NCBI RefSeq assembly: GCF_011065935.2
Contig: NZ_JAAMNH020000001.1
Span: 3,059,001-3,123,000 of the forward strand
Direction of reading: 5' to 3'
Length of the DNA: 64,000 nt
Source of the DNA: Clostridium estertheticum
GTDB taxonomy: Bacteria; Bacillota; Clostridia; Clostridiales; Clostridiaceae
Each line of letters opens with the position of its first letter. The first letter of the stretch is position 1. The notes below the pieces were generated by a model that saw only the letters and a list, made by a program, of their open reading frames with translations, ran no database searches and was not told where the DNA came from. The position numbers and the translations under genes were made by a program. Positions 1 through 8,041 of the stretch are shown here, one piece after another.

Positions 1-791
1 AGCCCACCTATTTTAAAAGCAATTAAACATAGTGGGATTAATGAAATAAATACCCCAGCTACTGGTACAAGACTTAAAATAAATATCATAAAGGCAAGAG
101 CAAATAATTGAGGAAAGCCCATTATTGTAAGCCCTATAACTGATAATACTGTGTTTGTAATAGCTATCATTATTTGAGCCTGTATTACTTTACCAAAAGA
201 ATTCAAAAAGTTATTACCAAAATAACTAAAATAATTATATTCCACTGATATCTTACTCTGTTTAAACTTGTATACAAATTTTAAGATACTGTCTTTCTCT
301 AAGATAAATATGAAGCTTAGTAAAAGTGCCATGAAAAAATTCAAGCTCCATTTCCCAAAATTAGTTACAAAAAGCATAATACTTTGGATACCTGATTTTG
401 CATAACTAGCTATATCAATTTGCTCTAATATGGGTGTTAAATAAACCATTACGCCACTATTACTCTTGGGAAATTTAATATACTCCATTTTATCTAGGAT
501 AAGTATACTCTCAGATATAGCAATTGGTATATACTTAACTAATAGAAGAACTATAGTTACTGCCATAAACATATATATAATTATAGTAATAATTGTAGGG
601 TTTACTTTTATAACTTTGTTGATTTGCTTAACTAATAAACACTGTACGCTATTAGCTAAATAAGTAATCATAAAAGTTAATAAAATCAAATCAAAAATAG
701 ATTTTATTAAATATGCGAATAATATCAATGTTAGCAATAATATTATTTTTACTATTGTTTCTCTCTGAAATAACTGTTTAACTGTTTGCAT
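1..791 (-). CDS. AI-2E family permease, YtvI-like (3' end beyond window)
   Basis: An open frame runs from an ATG at 791 to the left edge, giving about 263 residues without its C-terminus. GGAG lies 9 bases upstream of the ATG. The protein opens with two close hydrophobic helices, followed by a long soluble stretch (about residues 75-120) and then helices ending in a segment containing VPVAGVFISLIPL. This arrangement fits the AI-2E exporter/YtvI superfamily (sporulation integral membrane proteins in Bacillus). The transported substrate cannot be inferred. No partner gene is visible and its downstream neighbour is outside the window. Confidence 0.75.
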   Translation of the reverse strand, partial: MQTVKQLFQRETIVKIILLLTLILFAYLIKSIFDLILLTFMITYLANSVQCLLVKQINKVIKVNPTIITIIIYMFMAVTIVLLLVKYIPIAISESILILDKMEYIKFPKSNSGVMVYLTPILEQIDIASYAKSGIQSIMLFVTNFGKWSLNFFMALLLSFIFILEKDSILKFVYKFKQSKISVEYNYFSYFGNNFLNSFGKVIQAQIMIAITNTVLSVIGLTIMGFPQLFALAFMIFILSLVPVAGVFISLIPLCLIAFKIGG

Positions 792-972
792 TCAAGGTGC
801 TCCTTCATTTCTTTTATTTGTTTTATTAATTTTAACTATTTCATTATAGCAAATCATTTAACTGATATCTATAAATAATTAATATTATAGGTGAAGAATG
901 TGAAAAATGGTGTATAATATTGATATATATAATAATTTATATATTAATTAGAAAGTTTGGTGGTGATAATAA

Positions 973-1233
973 ATGAAACCAGTAATTATGTTTGTAACTG
1001 AATGGTGTCCATATTGCAAAAAAGCACTTTCTTGGATGGATGATATAAAAAAACAGAATCCAGAATACGCTGACATTGAAATTAAAATAATTGATGAAGA
1101 GCTTCAACCGGATATTGCAAAACAATACACCTACTATTACGTACCTACCTATTATGTAGACGGAGTTAAAGTTCATGAAGGCGCTGCCTCTAAAAATATT
1201 GTTAGCAAAGTATTTGAAATGGCATTAAAATAG
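973..1233 (+). CDS. glutaredoxin-like thioredoxin-fold protein
   Basis: This 86-residue protein has the redox motif WCPYC at residues 11-15 right after the first beta strand, and the cis-proline segment VPTYYVDG near residue 49, as in small glutaredoxins and NrdH-like proteins. It probably performs dithiol-disulfide exchange in the cytoplasm. GGTGGTGAT precedes the ATG by a few bases. It stands alone, followed at once by a bidirectional terminator. Which reductase and partner it uses is not shown by the context. Confidence 0.8.
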   Translation: MKPVIMFVTEWCPYCKKALSWMDDIKKQNPEYADIEIKIIDEELQPDIAKQYTYYYVPTYYVDGVKVHEGAASKNIVSKVFEMALK

Positions 1234-1248
1234 AAAAGACTATATTAA

Positions 1249-1297
1249 GCATTTTAAAAAAGATACTAGTAATTATACTAGTTATTTTTTTAAATGC
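1249..1297. terminator. bidirectional terminator hairpin
   Basis: The outer arms GCATTTTAAAAA and TTTTTTTAAATGC flank an inner inverted repeat around ACTAGT. The structure separates the converging glutaredoxin-like gene and the coiled-coil gene, and carries A/T runs suited to termination on both strands. Confidence 0.7.
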
Positions 1298-1299
1298 CT

Positions 1300-2010
1300 T
1301 TATTTATGGTATTGCTGAGACTCTACTCTAAACTTCTTTTCCACTTTTTTATAATCCTCTAAACTTTGAATCCTTACAAGAAAAAATTCAATCCTTTTTT
1401 CCATATTTATAATGCATTTTGTCATATTTGCTAAGGCTACTTTATCTACAATTATTTTTCTTTTATGTTTTTCTATACAATTGTTTTCCTGTTGTTTTTC
1501 CTGTCTTATTTTTTCCTTTCTTTTATTACATTGTACAATTTTAGTTTTTATACTCAACTCAGTAGAATATTTAAAAAATACCTTTCTATAACTTTTAAAA
1601 AGTATTTTCTTAATAAATTTAAATTTTTCTCTTTTGAGAAAAATCCGAAGAGCTTGATTATATCTTTTACTTTGTGCACGCTCTCGTACTATTTTATTTT
1701 CTAATTTATTTATTAGGAGCTTAACCGCCTTAATTTCCTGCTTGCTCTGTTTAATTTTATTTTTCAGATCTATTTGTTCTTTCTCGAGACTCCTTATCTT
1801 TGATTTATTTATATCTATATTTTTAATAAACTCTTTTTCATATACGTCTAAATCTTCAACCGAAAATTTTGTTATTTTTAAAAGATTGCATAGTTCCATT
1901 CTAGATTTGGTTAAAATTTCAACTTCGCTTTTCAGTTCTTCTAAAATAGAACTACTTAATTGAAATTCTATTACAATAGCATTGTATATTTCTTTATATT
2001 CTACCATCAT
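1300..2010 (-). CDS. coiled-coil protein of unknown function
   Basis: The predicted protein has 236 residues, almost wholly charged helix with heptad-like spacing (about residues 15-130 and 165-225), separated by a basic patch rich in K, F and R near residue 130. It has no signal peptide, transmembrane helix or catalytic motif that I recognise. GAGGT lies upstream of two adjacent ATG codons; either could be the start. It resembles FliJ- or SMC-hinge-type helices only in composition, so no function is assigned. Confidence 0.6.
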   Translation of the reverse strand: MMVEYKEIYNAIVIEFQLSSSILEELKSEVEILTKSRMELCNLLKITKFSVEDLDVYEKEFIKNIDINKSKIRSLEKEQIDLKNKIKQSKQEIKAVKLLINKLENKIVRERAQSKRYNQALRIFLKREKFKFIKKILFKSYRKVFFKYSTELSIKTKIVQCNKRKEKIRQEKQQENNCIEKHKRKIIVDKVALANMTKCIINMEKRIEFFLVRIQSLEDYKKVEKKFRVESQQYHK

Positions 2011-2394
2011 TGTCAGTACCTCTTTTCACTTTAAATCCAATAATTTATAAATGTATTTTACCATATTTGTGCAAATTCTGCAAATATGGGATATAGCAAA
2101 GAAGTTTCGGTAAGAATTACAATTTCTATACTTACCATTATAGGACTTATTTTTCTTCTAATTCCTATATTTGCAATAGATGAAAAAAGGTATTTGAATC
2201 CACCCCGTCAGAACTAAAAATGAAGGATTCCATTAAGGCTACCTTTAGAAACAGAGAATTTACTATATGTTTTTTCAGACTTATATTAAAATAAAAATTT
2301 TAATTTTATTTTATGTATATCTTTTTAAACCTCGGATATACTATTACTGTAGTCAACTAGCCAACATTAATCACATAGTGGGGAGATGTTAGTT
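2011..2394. other. intergenic region with one weak membrane-peptide ORF
   Basis: No convincing gene fills this stretch. On the + strand 2086-2217 can encode 43 residues with one hydrophobic helix (IGLIFLLIPIFAI) and a short KRYLNPPRQN tail, but no ribosome binding site precedes its ATG. It may be a gene remnant. The last 60 bases contain the leader of the short ORF that starts at 2395. Confidence 0.3.
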
Positions 2395-2463
2395 ATGTTA
2401 ATCAATAGATTTATAGTTTTAAGCGTAGGCAGTATTGCTAAGGCTAAGAACGGAGATTACTAA
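2395..2463 (+). CDS. 22-residue peptide ORF with strong RBS
   Basis: The frame starts at ATG 2395 behind GGGGAG and encodes 22 residues: a hydrophobic N-terminal half (LINRFIVLSVGSIA) and a polar end AKAKNGDY. It is followed directly by two hairpins, so it forms a self-contained transcription unit. Size and layout would suit a secreted signal-peptide precursor, a leader peptide or the coding part of a small RNA. I do not recognise the family. An in-frame ATG at 2386 is too close to the Shine-Dalgarno sequence. Confidence 0.35.
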   Translation: MLINRFIVLSVGSIAKAKNGDY

Positions 2464-2466
2464 GTG

Positions 2467-2532
2467 AATCCATATGTAATTTAAAATATGGATTAGTAAA
2501 GCCAATGATTATTTAAAATAATCATTGGCTTT
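2467..2532. terminator. two consecutive hairpins, second a strong terminator
   Basis: AATCCATAT (2467) pairs with ATATGGATT (2486). Then AAAGCCAATGATT (2498) pairs with AATCATTGGCTTT ending at 2532. The second lies between the short ORF and the converging helicase gene and can terminate both. Confidence 0.7.
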
Positions 2533-2550
2533 ATGCATTTTATCTTATTT

Positions 2551-3837
2551 TTATCTTGCTACTTTAGTTGTTGCTCTAGCATTTCTAGGTTGTTGTCTAC
2601 CAGATTGATTTCTTTCATTTCTTCTAGCGTAACCATTTGCTCCTGACTTTCCAGTGGAAGCTTTCTTTGTGTTATCCTTATTAACTACAATTGGTAAATT
2701 GCTTGCAGGATAAGGATGATCCTCTATTACTGGTATTGATTTTGCTATAAGCTTCTGAATATCCTTAAGAAAAGGCTTTTCTTCGTCATCACAAAAGGAT
2801 AATGCAACTCCACCAAGTCCAGCCCTTCCAGTTCTTCCTATTCTATGTACATAGGTCTCTGGTATATTTGGCAAATCAAAATTGATTACATGAGATAATT
2901 CCTCAACATCGATACCTCTTGCGGCTATATCTGTTGCCACAAGTACTCTTGTGATACCAGCCTTGAAATTATTTAAGGCAAGTTGCCTTGCGCTTTGTGA
3001 TTTATTACCGTGAATAGCTTGAGCCTCTATGCCTGAATTGTTAAGGTCTTTAGTGATTTTATTTGCACCATGCTTTGTTCTTGAGAATACCAAAGCAGAA
3101 GCTATGGACTTATCTTGTAGCAAATGAATAAGTAGAGGTTTTTTATCTTTTTTATCTACAAAATACACAGCTTGATTAATAAGCTCAATAGTGGAAGAAA
3201 CAGGTGTCACTGCTACCTTAACTGGATCCACAAGAATAGAATCCACTAGTTTTGAGATTTCTGGTGGCATAGTTGCTGAAAATAGCATTGTTTGTCTGAT
3301 TTTAGGTAGTTGTGCTATGACTTTTTTCACGTCACGCAAGAACCCCATATCAAGCATACGGTCTGCCTCATCAAGCACAAACATTTCCACATGATGAATA
3401 TTAATAAATTTCTGTTGCATTAAGTCAAGTAGTCTACCAGTAGTTGCAATTAAAATATCAACTCCACCTCTTAGTGCATCAGTTTGATTTTTTTGTGAAA
3501 CGCCCCCAAAAATAACTGCACTAGTAAGTTTCATATGTTTACCATAGGCATCAAAGCTTTCTCCAATTTGGATTGCCAGTTCCCTAGTTGGTGCAAGTAT
3601 TAGAGCCTTTATATTTTTAGGTCCCTTTATAACCTTTTGCTTTCCACAAAGAATTTGAAGTATAGGAATAGCAAAGGCGGCTGTCTTTCCAGTGCCTGTT
3701 TGAGCACAGCCTAGAAAGTCTTTACCTTTCAATATACTAGGAATTGCTGCTTCCTGTATAGGTGTAGCTTCTACATAGCCTTCAGTTACTAGTGCCTTTT
3801 TTATTGGTGTGATGAGATTTAAGTTTTCGAATAACAT
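2551..3837 (-). CDS. DEAD-box ATP-dependent RNA helicase (RhlE/CshA type)
   Basis: The 428-residue protein carries the full helicase motif set in order: AQTGTGKT (motif I), PTRELAIQI (Ia), DEAD (II), SAT (III), ATDIAARGID (V) and HRIGRTGRAG (VI). A basic R/N/Q-rich tail of about 40 residues follows, as in RhlE- and CshA-type enzymes that remodel rRNA and mRNA structure. AAAGGAG precedes the ATG. A leader of about 400 bases lies upstream, in line with the cold-responsive expression often seen for such genes, although no known motif was found in it. Confidence 0.93.
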   Translation of the reverse strand: MLFENLNLITPIKKALVTEGYVEATPIQEAAIPSILKGKDFLGCAQTGTGKTAAFAIPILQILCGKQKVIKGPKNIKALILAPTRELAIQIGESFDAYGKHMKLTSAVIFGGVSQKNQTDALRGGVDILIATTGRLLDLMQQKFINIHHVEMFVLDEADRMLDMGFLRDVKKVIAQLPKIRQTMLFSATMPPEISKLVDSILVDPVKVAVTPVSSTIELINQAVYFVDKKDKKPLLIHLLQDKSIASALVFSRTKHGANKITKDLNNSGIEAQAIHGNKSQSARQLALNNFKAGITRVLVATDIAARGIDVEELSHVINFDLPNIPETYVHRIGRTGRAGLGGVALSFCDDEEKPFLKDIQKLIAKSIPVIEDHPYPASNLPIVVNKDNTKKASTGKSGANGYARRNERNQSGRQQPRNARATTKVAR

Positions 3838-4246
3838 TATTTTCTCCTTTGGAAGTGGTCGTCTTGAACTTTAAATGTCGTTAATCACTGATATCCTGTT
3901 ATGAATCTTCTTGAAAATTGGAAACAACAACTTTCTTACATGATTATATTGCATCTAAGAAACCACCCTTTATTAGCGATATGAGTAATTTAGGCTGATT
4001 AATCTTCATTTTAACTTTGACTTTATAGGTCTTTATGTATAAATAAATTTGTTTCACTTATATCAACTTCAATTTTATATTTATTTTTATTTAAATGTTC
4101 GTTGCACTCATATTTTTTAATTATAACATATTTCTACTGTTCTTGCTATTCTTCTGTTAGATTGTAGGTAAAGTGAATATAAATGCTCTTTTATCATAAA
4201 CTATGTGTACAAAAATATATTGTATTTAAAGAAAGGAGCTATTTTT
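3838..4246. other. divergent intergenic region between helicase and SDR genes
   Basis: About 400 bases of AT-rich DNA between divergent genes must contain both promoters. On the minus strand 4009-3944 could encode 21 residues beginning MKINQPKLLI, but without a ribosome binding site. I see no riboswitch fold or RNA gene. Confidence 0.4.
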
Positions 4247-5116
4247 ATGAATGAAAATTTTAATTTTCCTACTAGCGTACCTGAACAAAAACAAGATAAA
4301 CAACCAGGACTCGAGTCACTTATGAACCCACGGCCTATTTTTGAAAATCCAGATTGTATAGGTTCTGATAAATTAATGAGTAAAGTTGCCTTAATTACAG
4401 GAGGTGATAGTGGCATTGGAAAAGCAGTTGCCTTGTCTTATGCCAGAGAAGGCGCAGATATAGCCATAGTATATCTTGATGAGCATGAGGATGCAGAAGA
4501 AACAAAAAGACTTATTGAAATAAAGGGTAGAAAGTGTATTTTGATTCCTGGCGATATAGGTAACGACACTTTCTGCAATGAGGCTGTAAAAAAAACAATA
4601 AGTGAGCTTGGCAAAATAGACATCCTTGTTAACAACGCTGCAGAGCAACATCCTCAAAACAGTATTGAAGATATTACAGTGGAGCAACTAGAAAAAACCT
4701 TTAAAACCAATATTTTTGCCATATTTTATATGGTGAAAGCTTCCTTACCCCATTTAAAAGAAGGTGCTACAATTATAAATACTTCCTCCGTTACAGCCTA
4801 TGAAGGCCATAAAACACTAATTGATTACTCCTCAACTAAGGGAGCAATAGTTACCTTTACTCGTTCCTTAGCTCTTTCTCTAGCAAGTAGAAAAATACGA
4901 GTTAATGCAGTGGCTCCAGGTCCTATATGGACGCCTCTTATACCCGCGTCCTTTAGTGCCAGTGAGGTTGGTAAATTTGGAAACAAAACTCCCATGGGAA
5001 GACCAGGTCAACCTGTAGAACTTGCTGAAACATATGTATTTTTAGCATCCGTTGGTGCTTCTTATATAAGTGGTGAAACTATTCATGTCAATGGTGGAGT
5101 TGTGATAAATGGCTAG
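4247..5116 (+). CDS. SDR family oxidoreductase (YhdF/YdaD-like)
   Basis: The start is set at ATG 4247 behind AAAGGAGC, giving 289 residues. After a polar 40-residue N-terminal extension typical of the Bacillus YhdF/YdaD stress-associated dehydrogenases come the NAD(P) motif TGGDSGIGKA (51-60), NNAA and the catalytic YSSTK. The family reduces or oxidises alcohols and aldehydes with NAD(P)(H); the physiological substrate is unknown. Its TAG stop shares its last base with a perfect 24-bp palindrome. Confidence 0.9.
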   Translation: MNENFNFPTSVPEQKQDKQPGLESLMNPRPIFENPDCIGSDKLMSKVALITGGDSGIGKAVALSYAREGADIAIVYLDEHEDAEETKRLIEIKGRKCILIPGDIGNDTFCNEAVKKTISELGKIDILVNNAAEQHPQNSIEDITVEQLEKTFKTNIFAIFYMVKASLPHLKEGATIINTSSVTAYEGHKTLIDYSSTKGAIVTFTRSLALSLASRKIRVNAVAPGPIWTPLIPASFSASEVGKFGNKTPMGRPGQPVELAETYVFLASVGASYISGETIHVNGGVVING

Positions 5117-5169
5117 TGCCACCCACGTGGCAAGTGGCATATTCTTGCCACTTGCCACGTGGGTGGCAC
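5116..5169. repeat. perfect palindrome, copy 1 of GTGCCAC element
   Basis: Two exact 24-base arms (5116-5139 and 5146-5169) are separated by the loop TATTCT. The left arm begins GTGCCACCCACGTGG. The element sits exactly between the stop codons of two converging genes and can act as a bidirectional terminator. The right arm recurs intact in the element at 5785, so it is a dispersed repeat rather than an ordinary terminator. Confidence 0.9.
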
Positions 5170-5706
5170 CTATGTTATTCGAATAAAAATAGCCTCTCTT
5201 TTTATAAAAGCATCCACAACATCTGGGTCAAAATGAGTTCCTCTTCCCGCTAGGATAATTTTCTTAGCCTCATCATGGGTAAATGCAACCTTATAAATTC
5301 TCTTACTAATAAGTGCATCATATACATCACTAAGGGCCATAAGTCGTCCTGATATAGGGATTTTTTCTTTTGATAAACCCTTTGGATATCCACTGCCATC
5401 CCACTTTTCATGGTGGGTTAAAGCAATTTCTTTGGCTAGTGTCAAGAATGAATCTTCTCCTAGTTGATTTATACCCACCATTAATGATTGTTCACCATAT
5501 ATTGTGTGCTTTTTCATTTCTTCAAATTCTTCTTTAGTGAGTTTTCCTGGTTTAAGTAAAATACTATCTCTTATACCAACTTTTCCAATATCATGCAATG
5601 GTGCTGACTTATATAAGAGATCGATATATTGATTTGTAAGTATATCTTTATACTTATCTACCTTTTGTAATTCAAGTGCCAATTCTTTAATGTATTTCTG
5701 TGTTAC
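5170..5706 (-). pseudogene. HD-GYP domain remnant lacking its N-terminal part
   Basis: The frame encodes LHDIGK and HHEKWDGSGYP, the hallmarks of HD-GYP cyclic-di-GMP phosphodiesterases, and ends at TAG 5170. Family-like sequence (VTQKYIKELA) continues upstream of any start to a TAA at 5707. No ATG or ribosome binding site exists at the expected position. The first conserved histidine helix and any sensor domain are missing. The only internal start is a TTG at 5682 without a Shine-Dalgarno. This is most simply a truncated gene; a sequencing error is possible. Confidence 0.7.
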
Positions 5707-5784
5707 TTATATTAAAATTATTATTATTACTATGGCTATACTAATTATCACATAATATAACATTTTTCTCAATATATATCTTTA

Positions 5785-5847
5785 GTGCCACCCACGTGGA
5801 TAATCATGCCACTTGCCACGTGGGTGGCACTTGACATGATTATCCAC
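5785..5847. repeat. GTGCCAC palindrome copy 2 with overlapping second inverted repeat
   Basis: GTGCCACCCACGTGG (5785-5799) pairs with its complement at 5816-5830. The 24 bases ending at 5830 are identical to the right arm of the element at 5116. A second, incompatible stem pairs GTGGATAATCATG (5796-5808) with CATGATTATCCAC (5835-5847). The element lies 66 bases before a peptidase start codon, in its probable leader or promoter region. Confidence 0.85.
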
Positions 5848-5912
5848 ACATATAAAAACAGTTCATAGGCAATTATATATAGCAAAAGTATTTTAAAAAA
5901 GGAGATATTATT

Positions 5913-6848
5913 ATGAAGAAAATTTCCGTTTTAATTTTTGTTACTATTTTACTATGCAACATAATAAATATAACAATATCCCCTACTGCAAATGCTATTC
6001 TTAAAGAAGAAACTTCTAATACATATAATGTAACAATGAAGCAAGATCTACTATGCTTAATGATAGCTTATCCTGAATACATTACAAATATTGAAGAAAA
6101 AAACGGATATGTGTATTTAGTGTTGAAATCAGAAAAAAAACTTAAATACGATGACAAAATCAGAAAAAATTCACAAGAAAAGTTAGCAAACCCAGACCTT
6201 CAAGATACTTTAGAGCAAATATATCCCCTTTCAGCTATTAGAAGTATCATGAAGACAGATTATGATCCTGGTCGTGCTCGCTCTTATGGATTATTAACAG
6301 AAGTTTATGGCTGTTCAAAAAATGCTATAGAAGCTAACCTAACAAAAGTTAAGGTAGGATACAACAATTATCAATTTAACAAGAGTAATAGTGCAGCTAG
6401 TTCACTGCAAGCTGTTATGAAAGAAGTAATACCACTTTCACAAACAAACCAAAATGTAAGAAAATGCCTTTTACCCTGCAGTGGTACTTTTAATTACAGG
6501 ATGATTTCAGGCACAAGTAGGCTAAGTCCTCATGCTTTTGGAATTGCTATAGATCTTGCTAGTGATAAAAGAGATTATTGGAAATGGGCTTCTAAAGAAG
6601 CTGGCGAGAAAAGGTTAGCCTCCTACCCCCCTGATCTTGTAGAAATCTTTGAGAAAAATGGCTTTATTTGGGGTGGTAAATGGTCACACTTTGATATCCT
6701 ACATTTCGAGTATAGGCCTGAAATAATTTTAAAAGCTCGCTATTTTACAAATAGTGTAGATTTAAAAAAATCATGGTATGAAGGTGCACCATTACAACAA
6801 TCAGATATAAAAAATGCCATAGAAAAAATAGATGCATTAATAAAATAA
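5913..6848 (+). CDS. secreted M15 family peptidase (D-Ala-D-Ala carboxypeptidase/CwlK type)
   Basis: The 311-residue precursor starts with a signal peptide (KKISVLIFVTILLC, likely cleaved after ANA near residue 28). The C-terminal half has the zinc-site pattern of M15 peptidases: HAFGIAIDL near residue 207 and HFDILHFEYRPE near 252. Such enzymes trim peptidoglycan stem peptides or cut L-Ala-D-Glu bonds outside the membrane. AAAAGGAG precedes the ATG. The next gene, another secreted hydrolase-like protein, follows after 15 bases, so the two are probably co-transcribed. Confidence 0.85.
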   Translation: MKKISVLIFVTILLCNIINITISPTANAILKEETSNTYNVTMKQDLLCLMIAYPEYITNIEEKNGYVYLVLKSEKKLKYDDKIRKNSQEKLANPDLQDTLEQIYPLSAIRSIMKTDYDPGRARSYGLLTEVYGCSKNAIEANLTKVKVGYNNYQFNKSNSAASSLQAVMKEVIPLSQTNQNVRKCLLPCSGTFNYRMISGTSRLSPHAFGIAIDLASDKRDYWKWASKEAGEKRLASYPPDLVEIFEKNGFIWGGKWSHFDILHFEYRPEIILKARYFTNSVDLKKSWYEGAPLQQSDIKNAIEKIDALIK

Positions 6849-6863
6849 TAGGAGTATAAAATT

Positions 6864-7979
6864 ATGGATTTTTTTAAAAAGGAAAATTTACACTGGTCCA
6901 AAATTAGATTATTTATATTTATAGCACTTCTTTTATTTGTACAGCTATGTACAACTAGATTCACATATGCTGCAACGGATGATGAAAAAAAAGAAGTTAC
7001 TAGTTATATAGAACAAATTTTTCAAAAGAGAAATAAGGCTATATTAAGTGGAGATTTAGAATTAATTAAATCCATTTATAATACAAAAACAAAATATGGA
7101 ACCTGGGCCTATGAATATGAAAAAAGAAAGATGAATTATGTTAATAATTGGGCACAAAAACAAGGGATTAAGTTTATAGATATTACACCAACAGTAATCA
7201 TAAAAACAATTAAAGGAGGCATTGATAATTTTTCTATTTATCTATTGTGTTCCACTGAATATAAGTATGTATATGAAAATCAGCCAGAAATACAAAACAC
7301 TTCAACAATTGGAACCTATCACATATTACAACTTACTAGTAAGGATGGTTCATGGATAATTTCTAAAGAGTGGTATAAAGATCCTTTTGGAGACTCACTT
7401 AACTTAGATAATATTAAAGCAGATTCTATAAAAAGCTATATACTCTCTCAAAATGGAAGGGATTTATCTACCATAGATAAGAGAAGAATCAAAGCTTTAG
7501 AATATGCTAATAAATATTGTGGCGCAGCAAGTACCGCAGAATTTGAATATAAGTATAATAAAAAGTATAGGGATTATAATCCTGAAGGTGGTGATTGTGC
7601 AAACTTTGCATCCCAAATTCTTTTTGAAGGTGGAAAATTCAGAAAAAATTCTGCCTGGAATTATGACGAAAATGGTGCAACAAGAGCTTGGCTAAACGCA
7701 GATGGCTTTAAAAGATATATGGAATATAGCGGTAGAGCATCAGTAATTGCCTACGGTAGCTACGATAAAATATATAAGGCTAGTTACAAACTACTTCCAG
7801 GAGATTTCGTTGCCTATGAAAAAAATGATGACATTACTCACATTTCTGTTGTAACTGGGGCTGATTCAAGAGGATACGCATTGGTTAGCTGTCATAATTC
7901 AGATAGAAACAAAGTACCTTGGGATCTTGGGTGGAGCAATAAAAGTATTAAATTTTGGTTAGTTAGGGTTCATTATTAA
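6864..7979 (+). CDS. secreted amidase-domain protein (Amidase_6 type)
   Basis: The precursor has 371 residues with an N-terminal signal segment (IRLFIFIALLLFVQLC, cleavage likely near TYAA). The C-terminal 160 residues match the putative amidase domain: GGDCANFASQILFEGG with a probable catalytic Cys, and later THISVVTG with a His, a Cys-His pattern like NlpC/CHAP folds. The N-terminal half is unrecognised. It lies 15 bases behind the M15 peptidase gene, suggesting joint work on the cell wall. A strong terminator follows. Confidence 0.8.
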   Translation: MDFFKKENLHWSKIRLFIFIALLLFVQLCTTRFTYAATDDEKKEVTSYIEQIFQKRNKAILSGDLELIKSIYNTKTKYGTWAYEYEKRKMNYVNNWAQKQGIKFIDITPTVIIKTIKGGIDNFSIYLLCSTEYKYVYENQPEIQNTSTIGTYHILQLTSKDGSWIISKEWYKDPFGDSLNLDNIKADSIKSYILSQNGRDLSTIDKRRIKALEYANKYCGAASTAEFEYKYNKKYRDYNPEGGDCANFASQILFEGGKFRKNSAWNYDENGATRAWLNADGFKRYMEYSGRASVIAYGSYDKIYKASYKLLPGDFVAYEKNDDITHISVVTGADSRGYALVSCHNSDRNKVPWDLGWSNKSIKFWLVRVHY

Positions 7980-7989
7980 TAAAAATATT

Positions 7990-8020
7990 AAAAGCTGAGG
8001 GTTTAATGCCCTCAGCTTTT
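7990..8020 (+). terminator. terminator of the wall-hydrolase pair
   Basis: AAAAGCTGAGGG (7990-8001) pairs exactly with CCCTCAGCTTTT (8009-8020) around a 7-base loop, directly after the stop codon. Confidence 0.85.
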
Positions 8021-8021
8021 T

Positions 8022-8041
8022 GGTGCCACGTGAGTGGCACC
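8022..8041. repeat. short GTGCCAC palindrome, copy 3
   Basis: GGTGCCAC and GTGGCACC flank the loop GTGA. It is a reduced version of the elements at 5116 and 5785 and adjoins the TAG stop codon of the RNase J gene (8042-8044). Confidence 0.75.

Noticed and set aside
466..663. 65-residue hydrophobic + strand ORF
   Set aside because: Lies opposite the AI-2E-type permease, whose frame is longer and has an RBS.
5831..5856. TTGACA and TATAAA as a promoter of the M15 peptidase
   Set aside because: Spacing is only 14 bases, too short for a normal sigma-A promoter.
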